DNA of 51,704 nt from a bacterium (GCA_029561455.1 JAKQIY010000048.1:1-51704); one strand, 5' to 3'. Positions 17,195 through 25,242 are shown, numbered from the stretch's first letter. Program-made: numbers and translations. The notes: generated by a model from the sequence alone, not told the origin.

Positions 17195-17773
17195 CTAATA
17201 ATAAAAACCTTTTACATCCACCCTGCCCCTTTGATCAAACTTGATTCCCTCCATTTCCAGCAATTTGCGCTTCATTGCCGGGCCGCCCTGGTACTCGCCG
17301 GTTGATCCGTCCGAACGAACGGCGCGGTGACAGGGAATAATAAGCGGAAACGGATTGGTAGCCAGCGCTGTGCCAACAGCCCGGCCGGCCCCGGCATGGC
17401 CGATATGCGCGGCAATGCGCGCATAACTGCTCACTTGGCCGCGTGGAATGGCGTGCTCAGCGCGCAGTACTTTTTGCTGAAAAGGTGAGCATAAATCCAG
17501 CCTTATGCAGTCGAGGGAAAATGTAATCTCCCCGCCGTTTAAAAAAGCGACCAATTGCCCGGCAACATCATCAATATCTACACAAGATGATATAGCGATA
17601 TTGGGATAAAGACTTGTTACCGCCTGTCCCGCCGGGACTCCCGGCCTGGAAAGGATGCCTCGGACAATCACGGGCCGCCCGTCGGTTTCATTCCACAATA
17701 AGGCATATTGCCCAAACGGCGTATCACAATAATGGCAAAAAAACAGGGCATTGGGAATAATTGGCATAATCAT
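17195..17773 (-). CDS. ogt: Methylated-DNA--protein-cysteine methyltransferase
   Basis: This 192-residue suicide repair enzyme takes the alkyl group from O6-alkylguanine in DNA onto its own cysteine. The active site IPCHR places the acceptor at Cys148. Around it are RAVGTALATNPFPLIIPCHR and STGEYQGG, both family signatures; the helix-turn-helix DNA-binding part precedes them (IPRGQVSSYARIAAHIG). An N-terminal ribonuclease-like domain (1-85) is present but diverged. Two close ATGs (17773 and 17767) are possible; GGAAA upstream suits the second. It is the last gene of a minus-strand group and converges with the YdeI-like gene. Confidence 0.95.
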   Translation of the reverse strand: MIMPIIPNALFFCHYCDTPFGQYALLWNETDGRPVIVRGILSRPGVPAGQAVTSLYPNIAISSCVDIDDVAGQLVAFLNGGEITFSLDCIRLDLCSPFQQKVLRAEHAIPRGQVSSYARIAAHIGHAGAGRAVGTALATNPFPLIIPCHRAVRSDGSTGEYQGGPAMKRKLLEMEGIKFDQRGRVDVKGFYY

Positions 17774-17782
17774 TTTCCATTT

Positions 17783-18271
17783 TTATAAAAACCTGTTATC
17801 GGCTTTTTTTGTACGGGACTGCTGTTTGTTCTTTTCCAGCCAACCGCAGCGGCTGCGTAGCACGTGGTCAAACTCTTTGACAAACGGTTTAATATCCAAC
17901 AACGGGGTGCCGTCCAGCATATCCACACCGGAGACGGACAATAAAGCGCCTGCAATTTTCAACAATTTTACTACTGAAATGCCGATGGCATTGGGCCGTT
18001 TGGGCGCGCGGGTAGCAAACACTCCATGCGGAACGTCATCCATAAATGGCGTTACACACAGGGAAAACCCGACAGAACGGTTAAAATGATATAACAGGAT
18101 GATATGCGAAAAACCGTCCAGATCCAGCAATCCTTCCAGATATTCACTATAAACTTCAACAGTCCCGATTATTCCCTGAGCCCCGCCGGGCTGGATCGGC
18201 GTTCCCTCGCGGGTTTTATGTGGGGTATGAATGATTCCTATTGGACTGTAACTGACGATTTGATCCGTCAT
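17783..18271 (-). CDS. trmO: tRNA (N6-threonylcarbamoyladenosine37-N6)-methyltransferase TrmO (TsaA family)
   Basis: This 162-residue protein belongs to the UPF0066/TsaA family, which N6-methylates t6A37 in threonine tRNA using S-adenosylmethionine. The signatures IGIIHTPHKTREGTPIQP, LLDLDGFSHIILLYHF, GVFATRAPKRPNAIGIS and GVDMLDGTPLLDIKP are all present. E. coli TrmO is longer (about 235 residues); here the C-terminal domain is missing, which is common in short family members. It ends nine bases before ogt. Confidence 0.92.
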   Translation of the reverse strand: MTDQIVSYSPIGIIHTPHKTREGTPIQPGGAQGIIGTVEVYSEYLEGLLDLDGFSHIILLYHFNRSVGFSLCVTPFMDDVPHGVFATRAPKRPNAIGISVVKLLKIAGALLSVSGVDMLDGTPLLDIKPFVKEFDHVLRSRCGWLEKNKQQSRTKKADNRFL

Positions 18272-18291
18272 TTCTCTCTTCTCAAGTCGTA

Positions 18292-18603
18292 TTACTGTTT
18301 ATTCTTTCCGGCACAGAACGGCGCCACCTGCGCCGGGTGAATGTGAATGGTTTTCCACACCTTGCCGGTAATGTAAGGCTCATGATCCAGCCATTGTTTT
18401 TGCATGGCCTCGCGGGACGGGAAATCGCACACGATCATCGACCCGGCCATTACCCCGGCATCATTCAAAATAGCGCTGGCGTAGAGCCACTCGCCGCGCT
18501 CGTACATAGCCAACGCCCCCTGCAAATGGGCCTGGCGCGCCGCCAGTCGCCGGTCCAGCGCACCGGCATCGGTATCGTCATAAGCGATGATAAGGAATTG
18601 CAT
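18292..18603 (-). CDS. YciI-like protein
   Basis: Read from the ATG at 18603, with GAGGAG seven bases upstream, the protein has 103 residues. It is a ferredoxin-like YciI fold: MQFLIIAYDDTDAGALDRRLAARQAHL, GSMIVCDFPSREAMQKQWLDHEPYI and TIHIHPAQVAPF. YciI proteins are small dimeric proteins with a conserved His-Asp pair and mostly unknown activity. An earlier in-frame start at 18633 would overlap the previous gene and has no ribosome-binding site. It ends 20 bases before trmO. Confidence 0.88.
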   Translation of the reverse strand: MQFLIIAYDDTDAGALDRRLAARQAHLQGALAMYERGEWLYASAILNDAGVMAGSMIVCDFPSREAMQKQWLDHEPYITGKVWKTIHIHPAQVAPFCAGKNKQ

Positions 18604-18626
18604 GGTTTTCTCCTCGATCTTGATTA

Positions 18627-19853
18627 TTAACAAGGATACGGTAATGATACCCAGGGAACCGTAATGACCATTTTTTTATGCCCGACGGTTTCATACTGCG
18701 TGCATTTAATCCTTTCCCTGCCCAGGTACAAAGTTACCTGCATGGTCGGTTTGCACTTAAAAGTAACGCCCTGTAAATCATTGGGCGTTACCTGGTACGA
18801 ATTATTTAGGACAGACAATTGAGGTTCAATGAATATATCTGCCTGGTTGCCATTAGTTATTATCTTGTAATTTATATTACGACTTACTTCATAGTATTTC
18901 AACAGCCGCGCGGTGGTGGTGACCAGCAGAATTTTATCCTTATGCAAAGCGGACAGGTATTCCAGGCTCCGGCGTACCTCTGCCGGTATGCCGGTTTGGA
19001 TGTTCAATCCATCGCAAATATGAGTATACAGGACTAAATACCCCTGGTTTGCGATCAGCCGATGCAGATATTTAGGATCAAGCTGCCGCGCCAGGTCCGG
19101 CAAATTTGTGGTACTCTTGCCGCCCCAGGGATTGATCCATCTCTGGAATTCCCAAATTCGGGAGCCGTCCTGCAGAGTGGTTTGCCACATCAAACGGTTT
19201 TGCAGGTCAAAGGGCGATTCAGGCAGGTTGCGATATTTTGTATAACGCAGCGCTTTTTGCAGGTTGTTCTTGAAATAAACACCCGGATTGTTGGCAGCAT
19301 CCTGACCTAGAATATGCGTGGTTTTGCCGAGTCCGAAATAACGAATGCCATATTCCTTGACAAGATTGAAATGATATTCCGGCGCCGAGGGGACAGCGCC
19401 AAAGAATGTGGGCCAATAACCGATATTTTGGGTATTGCGTTTATTGCCATGATTGACCCAGACCGGTAATTTGACGCCTAGTTTTTCCAGTTCGTCCAAA
19501 GCGGCAAGGGCGTGTTCCCGTTTAAATCCGCCCTCGTTAAAATTACCAAAAGTATGCAGGGTATCGATATGACCGGATTGCATCAATTCCACCAGGCGGG
19601 CGGTATATGTATTTCGCTCTTTTCCCGTGCCGTTAAACCAGGAAACCTGTGGAGTAGTGGTATTGTTATAAAACCAGATGCTGTTAGCCGTCTCAAGTGC
19701 CAGTCCCTTGCCGATAGGAGTCTGCCGGTCGCTGTTCAAATAATCCATCATGGTGGTATAGCACTCACCGGAACAGGTATTATCCAGGTCGCTGTTTATA
19801 GCCATTGCGGCTTGAAAAGGCCAGGGGAATTTTCTTAATTTAATATCCGGCAT
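18627..19853 (-). CDS. Polysaccharide-deacetylase-like (NodB fold) protein
   Basis: This 408-residue protein has no signal peptide. An SDLDN phrase at residues 21-25 could be the first metal-binding motif of a NodB-type deacetylase fold. A GHIDTLHTFGNFN segment (94-106) and a VNHGNKRNTQNIG segment (133-145) supply the histidines and asparagines expected of later motifs. The remainder (QGYLVLYTHICDG, then a C-terminal beta-rich region about 330-408) is not familiar. Enzymes of this fold remove acetyl groups from sugars in cell-surface or capsule polysaccharides; the substrate is unknown here. It directly follows a hexapeptide acyltransferase, and the pair suggests modification of a surface glycan. 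This is an inference from fold and neighbourhood. Confidence 0.65.
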   Translation of the reverse strand: MPDIKLRKFPWPFQAAMAINSDLDNTCSGECYTTMMDYLNSDRQTPIGKGLALETANSIWFYNNTTTPQVSWFNGTGKERNTYTARLVELMQSGHIDTLHTFGNFNEGGFKREHALAALDELEKLGVKLPVWVNHGNKRNTQNIGYWPTFFGAVPSAPEYHFNLVKEYGIRYFGLGKTTHILGQDAANNPGVYFKNNLQKALRYTKYRNLPESPFDLQNRLMWQTTLQDGSRIWEFQRWINPWGGKSTTNLPDLARQLDPKYLHRLIANQGYLVLYTHICDGLNIQTGIPAEVRRSLEYLSALHKDKILLVTTTARLLKYYEVSRNINYKIITNGNQADIFIEPQLSVLNNSYQVTPNDLQGVTFKCKPTMQVTLYLGRERIKCTQYETVGHKKMVITVPWVSLPYPC

Positions 19854-19864
19854 AATCCCCTGCC

Positions 19865-20383
19865 CTATTTCCTGTAAGCTTTAACGGTAGCCGGAATACC
19901 CACGGCTATGGCGTTTTCCGGTATATCGTGGGTGACCACGGCGTTGGCGCCAATGACCGCGCCGTTACCGATGGTTACACCGGGCAGTACTATGGCCTGC
20001 GCGCCAATGTACACATCAGAGCCGATGATGACATCTTTTTCCGTGGCTTCCTGTTCGATATAGGGTATACCTTTTTTAAAGCCATGATTGGAGGCGGTGA
20101 TAAAGGCGCCGGGACCAATGCCGGTATAATCACCGATGCGGATCACCGATTTTTCACCGGCCATTAAATAGGCATGGCGCTGAATGATAACGTTCTCACC
20201 CAGAAAAATATTTTCCGGAAAGGCAAACACAGCATTCGGACGAATGCCTGTGCCCTTGCCCAGCTTGCCAAAATTAATAATACCCCAGACATTATCATTC
20301 AGAAACATGACGATGAGATGCTTTAACTGCAACCACAGGTGTTTGGAGGTGAATATACGGATATATTTAAAACGTTTTGCCAT
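19865..20383 (-). CDS. Left-handed beta-helix (hexapeptide) acyltransferase
   Basis: Read from ATG 20383, with GGAG six bases upstream, the product has 172 residues; an earlier ATG at 20428 lacks a ribosome-binding site. Hexapeptide repeats run through most of the protein, for example IFLGENVIIQRHAYL, VIRIGDYTGIGPGAFI and DVYIGAQAIVLPGVTIGNGAVIGANAVV. The probable catalytic His lies in ASNHGF. This is the form of WbbJ/maltose-acetyltransferase-like O-acetyltransferases that use acetyl-CoA on sugars. It starts the minus-strand group that continues with the NodB-like protein, 11 bases away. Confidence 0.9.
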   Translation of the reverse strand: MAKRFKYIRIFTSKHLWLQLKHLIVMFLNDNVWGIINFGKLGKGTGIRPNAVFAFPENIFLGENVIIQRHAYLMAGEKSVIRIGDYTGIGPGAFITASNHGFKKGIPYIEQEATEKDVIIGSDVYIGAQAIVLPGVTIGNGAVIGANAVVTHDIPENAIAVGIPATVKAYRK

Positions 20384-20582
20384 AAGGTTCTCCAATTTGT
20401 CGGTTGCCAGACTGTCCGCCAGGTTCATTAAAACATAGCACTACACTTCCTGACTCGCAATTGACCCAGTTACCTGGCAGGGGTGAGATCAATTCATTAA
20501 TATATTGAATATAGTTCTCTTTTTGTAGATCATCAACAAAATTATTACGATTCAGATAGAATAATTTATAAAATTCAATAAA
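20384..20582. other. Junction between the acyltransferase and the AT-rich island
   Basis: About 200 bases in which base composition changes: the part next to the acyltransferase (to about 20490) is balanced, the rest is strongly AT. I see no gene, tRNA fragment or clear direct repeat marking the edge. It must contain the acyltransferase promoter. Confidence 0.5.
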
Positions 20583-21059
20583 TCAATCAAAAAGTGGTGT
20601 TAATCTTAAATCAAAAGGAGCAGCTGGTGGAATATTATCAGAATTTGGAAGAGGAGCTGGGGGTTGTATTGGTTGGGGTAACTCTAAATTATCAATAAAC
20701 TCTTGAGTAATTGTAAAACCTGTATCTTCATTGCTAAAATCCGTAATATTTTCAAAATTACTATTAATAATATGTAGTGGTAAAAATAATAAAAATGTAA
20801 TTGAACTTATTGAAATAAATGGTATTAATAAGTTATTCAAAAATAATTGTAATATATTAAATAAAAAACCTGCATTAATTATCATATCACTATTTGTATT
20901 ATCATATTTATAATAATTACTCCTTATTTTGCTAATTTTTTTCAATTCTCTCTTAACTAATTTTTTTTCTTTAGTATAAACCTTGTTTAAAATAATCGCT
21001 GCCCAAAAATTATTAGCATTTTGTTGACAATAATAATATAAATAATTATTAGTTTCCAT
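20583..21059 (-). CDS. Unrecognised membrane protein with proline-rich tail, third gene of the AT-rich cassette
   Basis: This 158-residue protein matches no family I know. Residues 1-60 are polar and lysine/tyrosine-rich (likely cytoplasmic). Residues about 62-99 are a long hydrophobic stretch, enough for a membrane hairpin or one long segment. The rest is acidic and then proline-rich (LPQPIQPPAPLP, 127-138), ending PFDLRLTPLFD. Its ATG overlaps the stop of the TolR/ExbD-like gene by one base (TAATG), so it is translated with it. A role as an accessory, anchor or effector of the putative ion-channel pair is an inference from position only. Base composition matches the rest of the island. The short length and tail could also suggest truncation, but no frameshift is visible. 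Confidence 0.7.
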   Translation of the reverse strand: METNNYLYYYCQQNANNFWAAIILNKVYTKEKKLVKRELKKISKIRSNYYKYDNTNSDMIINAGFLFNILQLFLNNLLIPFISISSITFLLFLPLHIINSNFENITDFSNEDTGFTITQEFIDNLELPQPIQPPAPLPNSDNIPPAAPFDLRLTPLFD

Positions 21060-21577
21060 TATAATGTTTCGTTAAAATTAATGATTGATGTTAAATTATT
21101 ATAAGCTAACCATTGTTCAAAAAGTAAGAAAAGTTCTGAATTAATTTGTTTATTTTTATTATCAACTATTACTTGAATATTTTCTGCATTTTTAAACTCA
21201 TCTTTATTTTCATTCAATGCTAGTAATAAATTAGGAAATCGATTTGTCTCATATAATATACTAAGTGGTTCTCCGCTTTTAATTAAATATATTACATCAC
21301 TGTTATAAGACTTCGAAAACATAACTATTAACATATCATTAGGTAATTCTGATGTAAATCCCGAACCATTGGCAACATCTCTAAACTCGAATAAACTTGA
21401 AAAAGAACTTTGTGAATTATTAAAATTTTGATTTACTCCAAATACTATTGATGCAATAATAAAAACGTATGATAATAATGTAAATAAGTCAACTAATGTC
21501 TCAAAATTATCCTCACTTGTGTAATCTTCTTTTAATTCATTTTTAGAAAAAAAATGATTATTATTTTTATATTTCAC
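21059..21577 (-). CDS. TolR/ExbD-like protein, partner of a proton-channel complex
   Basis: This 172-residue protein has a short cytoplasmic N-terminus, then one membrane segment at about 28-48. It begins ETLVDLFTLLSYVFII with Asp30 at its cytoplasmic edge, the position of the proton-binding Asp of ExbD, TolR and MotB. The extracytoplasmic part (about 80-172) has the strand-helix-strand look of the ExbD/TolR domain: IQVIVDNKNKQINSEL, a helix LFLLFEQWLAYNN and a final strand TSIINF. No OmpA-type peptidoglycan-binding domain is present. The start is GTG at 21577, supported by AGGAG ten bases upstream, and overlaps the TGA of the channel gene. Similarity is by pattern only, so the family call is probable rather than certain. 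Confidence 0.72.
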   Translation of the reverse strand: MKYKNNNHFFSKNELKEDYTSEDNFETLVDLFTLLSYVFIIASIVFGVNQNFNNSQSSFSSLFEFRDVANGSGFTSELPNDMLIVMFSKSYNSDVIYLIKSGEPLSILYETNRFPNLLLALNENKDEFKNAENIQVIVDNKNKQINSELFLLFEQWLAYNNLTSIINFNETL

Positions 21578-22572
21578 TTATTCTTTTCTCCTGTATTGAA
21601 ATTAAAAATAATAATATCTATTTTTGAAAATATTGAATTGTTCAATTTTTGCAATATTATGGATACAATTCGTATTATTAAGCCAATAAAAGTAGAAACC
21701 ATAGCAATTTGAATTGACTCAAAAAAAATGTTTAAATTTTGGACTTCCCTAATTATTGGATTTAAACCTACGATTAGTGATGAAATTGTTAGTAAGAAAC
21801 CCATTGCTGGTCCAAGAATTTGTAAAAACTTATATCTAATTTCATTTTCCATGTAAAGTTCAGTTAATTTTATTTTTACTAATTCAATATTATTATATTT
21901 TAAATATATTTTGTTTATGTATTTTTCTAGTGAACTTCTTTTCCAATTATACCACATTTTAATTATTAATTCATTAATTAATATAAAAGTATATAATGAA
22001 AAAAAAGTTAAAATAAAATTTCCAATTGGTTCATTAAATTTTAGTAAAACATTTGAAATAGTTTTTGTAATATAATGTCTATTTGAAAACTCTTTATTTT
22101 TTGAAAAGAAATTGTTTTGGTAAAAACTTTTTAAGTTTTGTTTTTCGTTATCAATATATATTTTTGTTATTTTTAAATTATTGAAATCATTAAAATTTAG
22201 AGTTATTCTTTGTTTGGCATAATCATTTTTTAATATTTCCGCAGATAATAAATTTTCAATAATACAAGAATTTAATTTTTGCTCAACTTTTTTTGAATTA
22301 ATATCTATACCAATTCCTTTTGTTGTTAATACGGGATACATTGAATAACTTTTAATAAAAACATTATTGTTAAAAAATATTTCACACGTATTGAATGTTT
22401 TTTTGATCTCAATCTGAAAAGAATTCGAACGTCCCTTTATTAAAATCGAAGGATTAAAATTGGGTAAATAAATAATAATTATTGATGTAATAAAAATTGA
22501 AATCATTAAGTAAAGTGTATTTTTTAAACTTATCCTTTTTAAAAGGAAATTGATTATAGTTTTTAATGACAT
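21574..22572 (-). CDS. TolQ/ExbB/MotA-like channel protein with an N-terminal extracytoplasmic domain
   Basis: The 332-residue protein has four hydrophobic segments at about 18-36, 183-207, 250-270 and 283-307. The last two carry the family signature: a GPAMGFLLTISSLIVGL helix and a FFESIQIAMVSTFIGLIIR helix. Thr262 and Thr294 sit where ExbB and TolQ have the polar residues lining the ion path. Between segments 2 and 3 lies a short charged cytoplasmic loop. Between segments 1 and 2 lies a domain of about 145 residues, probably extracytoplasmic, that I do not recognise and that is absent from classical TolQ/ExbB. AAAGGG precedes the ATG. It is first in a three-gene overlapping unit in very AT-rich DNA. 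A proton or sodium-driven motor or energy-transfer complex is the likely function; what it drives is unknown. Confidence 0.75.
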   Translation of the reverse strand: MSLKTIINFLLKRISLKNTLYLMISIFITSIIIIYLPNFNPSILIKGRSNSFQIEIKKTFNTCEIFFNNNVFIKSYSMYPVLTTKGIGIDINSKKVEQKLNSCIIENLLSAEILKNDYAKQRITLNFNDFNNLKITKIYIDNEKQNLKSFYQNNFFSKNKEFSNRHYITKTISNVLLKFNEPIGNFILTFFSLYTFILINELIIKMWYNWKRSSLEKYINKIYLKYNNIELVKIKLTELYMENEIRYKFLQILGPAMGFLLTISSLIVGLNPIIREVQNLNIFFESIQIAMVSTFIGLIIRIVSIILQKLNNSIFSKIDIIIFNFNTGEKNK

Positions 22573-22754
22573 CTTTTAACCCTTTAAAAATATTTGACAT
22601 TTATTTTAAAATTTAAAATAAAAAAACAAAATATTGCCCAATAAACAGTTAATATCATGCTTTTATTTACATCTTTTCCCCAAATTATTTAGTTTCGTTT
22701 TTAAATAATACAAAGAATAAAAATAAAAATCAACAAATTATTAAAATAAAATAT
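22573..22754. other. AT-rich upstream region of the cassette
   Basis: These 180 bases between the radical SAM gene and the three-gene cassette are almost entirely A and T and must hold the cassette promoter. No operator-like inverted repeat or terminator stem stands out. The AT bias stops within a few bases of the radical SAM stop codon. Confidence 0.5.
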
Positions 22755-24452
22755 TTAAATTTTTCCCCTCTTCCCCACCACAATCCCCTTTTGCCGCTCT
22801 TTGCCGGACAGGGTCTTTTCCACAAACAACTTTTCGCCTGTGAATGGATTCTGCTCCGTATAGTACATGAGACTGGAATACGTGGAGGGCGTGGGCGTAA
22901 AGATCTGCACCTGCTCCGGCGCTATGGCCAACTGCCGCGAGGCGTACTCTTTTAACGCGGCCATCTCTTTGTCCGTGCAGCCGGGATGAGCGGCGATGAA
23001 ATAATAAGTGAGGTATTGCTCCTTGCCGGCTTCTTGTGTATATTTCTGAAACAGCTCTTTAAATTTGCGCAAGGAAGCGGAACCGGGTTTGCCCATCAAC
23101 GCCAGCACCCGGTCGTCGGTATGCTCCGGGGCGATTTTCATTTGTCCCGATGTATGGTGACAGACCACCTGGCGCAGGTATTCCGCGCCATGCTGCCGGT
23201 CATCCAGCGCCAGGTCATAGCGCAGCCCGGAGGCGACAAATACTTTTCTGACGCCCTCTATTCTTTGCAGTTCTTTTAAAAGTTGGGTCAGCGGCTGATG
23301 ATTGGGACGCAGGGAGATGCAGGTCTGCGGGTAAATACAGCGTTTGTCCGTACACTCGCCGGATTTGAGTTTTTTGGCGCATTCAAAGCCGTACATATTG
23401 GCGGTGGGGCCGCCGACATCGGCAATCACGCCTTTAAAATTTTTATCACCAGTAAAATTTTTCGCTTCATTTAGAATAGACTGCTTGCTGCGGCTGGTCA
23501 CGGTGCGGCCCTGGTGTACGGCAATGGCGCAAAAGTTACATTCACCATAGCAGCCGCGGTGCGTGGTGATCGAAAAGCGAATCGTATCCAGCGCCCGCAC
23601 CTTGCCGCGCGCCAGTTCGGCGGGATGTGCTTCGCGCTCGTAATCCAGTTCGTAATACGAGTCCAGTTCCGCCGTAGTGGGATGCGTCTGCGGCGGATTC
23701 TGCACCAGGTAGCGGTCGCCGGTTAACTGGCATAATCCTTTGGCTGTCAGCGGATCGTTATTGCGGTAGAACTGGTGGAACATGGATATGAACGCCTGCT
23801 TATCGGCAACACATTCGGAGTAAGAGGGTAATTCTATATAATCCGCCGGTTTTTCTTTGGCAATAGTGCACAAGCCGCGAATCGAATCGACCGGTCGGTT
23901 TGTTTTCAGACATTCCGCCAGTTCCAGCACCGCTTTTTCAGCCATGCCGTACAGCAGGTAATCAGCTTTGGCGTCGAACAAAATGGAACGGCGGATTTTA
24001 TTATCCCAAAAATCATAATGCGCCACCCGGCGCAGGCTGGCTTCGATGCCGCCCAGTACAATGGGCCTGGTGTTCTTGAAAAACCTGCGGATGAGGTTAG
24101 CATAGACAATCACGGCGCGGTCCGGGCGACGGTCATTAACGCCGCCGGGAGTATAATCATCCTGGTTGCGCCATTTATTCGAGGCCGTATAATTGGCAAC
24201 CATGGAATCCACACTGCCGCCGCTGACCCCCCAGAACAGTTCAGGCTCACCCAGGCGCATAATATCATCCGGTGAATTCACATCCGGCTGGGCTATAATG
24301 CCTACCCGGTATCCGCGCGCGGCCAGCAGCTTGCCGATCACCGCCACGCCGATAAAGGGGCTGTCGATATAGCTATCCCCGGTAACCAGGATAACATCCA
24401 GCTTGTTCCAGCCCAGTTTTAATGCTTCAGCTTTGGTTACAGGTAGATACAT
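22755..24452 (-). CDS. YgiQ-family radical SAM protein (UPF0313)
   Basis: This 565-residue protein binds a 4Fe-4S cluster through Cys301, Cys305 and Cys308 in HRGCYGECNFCAI, the radical SAM CxxxCxxC motif. The N-terminal part (1 to about 280) is the UPF0313 N domain with DVILVTGDSYIDSPFIG and IVLGGIEASLRRVAHYDFWD. Additional conserved cysteines occur at ECTDKRCIYPQTC. The usual C-terminal DUF3362 extension seen in the longer relatives (700 residues or more) is absent, since it stops soon after TPTPSTYSSLMYYT. The cellular reaction is not established for the family. It has its own ATG start and lies upstream of the AT-rich island in the same direction. Confidence 0.93.
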   Translation of the reverse strand: MYLPVTKAEALKLGWNKLDVILVTGDSYIDSPFIGVAVIGKLLAARGYRVGIIAQPDVNSPDDIMRLGEPELFWGVSGGSVDSMVANYTASNKWRNQDDYTPGGVNDRRPDRAVIVYANLIRRFFKNTRPIVLGGIEASLRRVAHYDFWDNKIRRSILFDAKADYLLYGMAEKAVLELAECLKTNRPVDSIRGLCTIAKEKPADYIELPSYSECVADKQAFISMFHQFYRNNDPLTAKGLCQLTGDRYLVQNPPQTHPTTAELDSYYELDYEREAHPAELARGKVRALDTIRFSITTHRGCYGECNFCAIAVHQGRTVTSRSKQSILNEAKNFTGDKNFKGVIADVGGPTANMYGFECAKKLKSGECTDKRCIYPQTCISLRPNHQPLTQLLKELQRIEGVRKVFVASGLRYDLALDDRQHGAEYLRQVVCHHTSGQMKIAPEHTDDRVLALMGKPGSASLRKFKELFQKYTQEAGKEQYLTYYFIAAHPGCTDKEMAALKEYASRQLAIAPEQVQIFTPTPSTYSSLMYYTEQNPFTGEKLFVEKTLSGKERQKGIVVGKRGKI

Positions 24453-24569
24453 AGTTGTTTATAGATAATATTATGATCAGAAATAATTTATTTACAAGAA
24501 TGTACACTTTTTACGGCTGAATTGAAAGCAAAAGATAGAGTCCCCATTGATTTTACGGCATATTACTCA

Positions 24570-24596
24570 ATACCGGCAAGCAGCGCCTGCCGGTAT
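24570..24596 (-). terminator. Hairpin after the rnf operon
   Basis: ATACCGGCA (24570-24578) pairs with TGCCGGTAT (24588-24596), just beyond the rnfA stop. No T run follows on the minus strand, so it is a possible but weak terminator separating rnf from the radical SAM gene. Confidence 0.45.
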
Positions 24597-24609
24597 CATA
24601 AAAATTGTC

Positions 24610-25242
24610 CTATTTCAATTTTAACCCGGAAAAACCGAGAAAGGCAATAGCCATCAGTCCCGCCATAACAAAGGCAATGGGAATGCCGCGCAGGGGTTTG
24701 GGTATATCGGCCAGTTCCAGCTTTTCGCGTATTCCGGCCATTAATATCAGGGCCACAGTAAATCCCAGTCCACCGGACAAGCCATGCACAACGCTTTGAA
24801 TAAAATTATACTTTAAATCGATATTCAGCAGCGACACGCCGAGGATGGCGCAATTGGTAGTGATTAACGGCAAATAGATGCCCAGCGCTTTGTACAGGGC
24901 GGGACTGGTTTTCTGGATCACCATTTCCACAAACTGCACCAGGGCGGCAATAACCAGAATAAAAGCGATTGTCTTTAAAAAGGTCAAATCGGGGGGGGTA
25001 GCAAGAGAAAAAACCCTGTAAAATAAATTGGCCGGTACCGGTTCGAACAGGTAAAAATCTATCAGCCAGGTTACGGCCGAGGCCAGGGTCATTACAAAGG
25101 TTACCGCTGTTCCCATGCCAATGGCAGAATCGATTTGTTTGGAGACGCCGATATAGGGACAGGTGCCGAGAAAACGGGCAAAGATAAAATTATTAATAAA
25201 AATTGAACTGATTGCCAGAATGAATAAACTTTTTAATTCCAT
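24610..25242 (-). CDS. rnfA: Electron transport complex subunit RnfA
   Basis: This 210-residue membrane subunit belongs to the Rnf ferredoxin:NAD+ oxidoreductase, which pumps sodium or protons. Six hydrophobic segments are present. The conserved cysteines lie in FLGTCPYIG (about residue 28) and TTNCAILG (about residue 129). With the matching pair in RnfE, they hold an iron site inside the membrane. Terminal GFSGLKL is typical. It lies 25 bases after rnfE and is the last gene of this operon. Confidence 0.96.
   Translation of the reverse strand: MELKSLFILAISSIFINNFIFARFLGTCPYIGVSKQIDSAIGMGTAVTFVMTLASAVTWLIDFYLFEPVPANLFYRVFSLATPPDLTFLKTIAFILVIAALVQFVEMVIQKTSPALYKALGIYLPLITTNCAILGVSLLNIDLKYNFIQSVVHGLSGGLGFTVALILMAGIREKLELADIPKPLRGIPIAFVMAGLMAIAFLGFSGLKLK

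Noticed and set aside
20583-22572. Assignment as a Zorya defence system
   Set aside because: ZorA has a long cytoplasmic tail, ZorB a peptidoglycan-binding domain, and ZorC/D/E are missing; only the general channel fold is shared.
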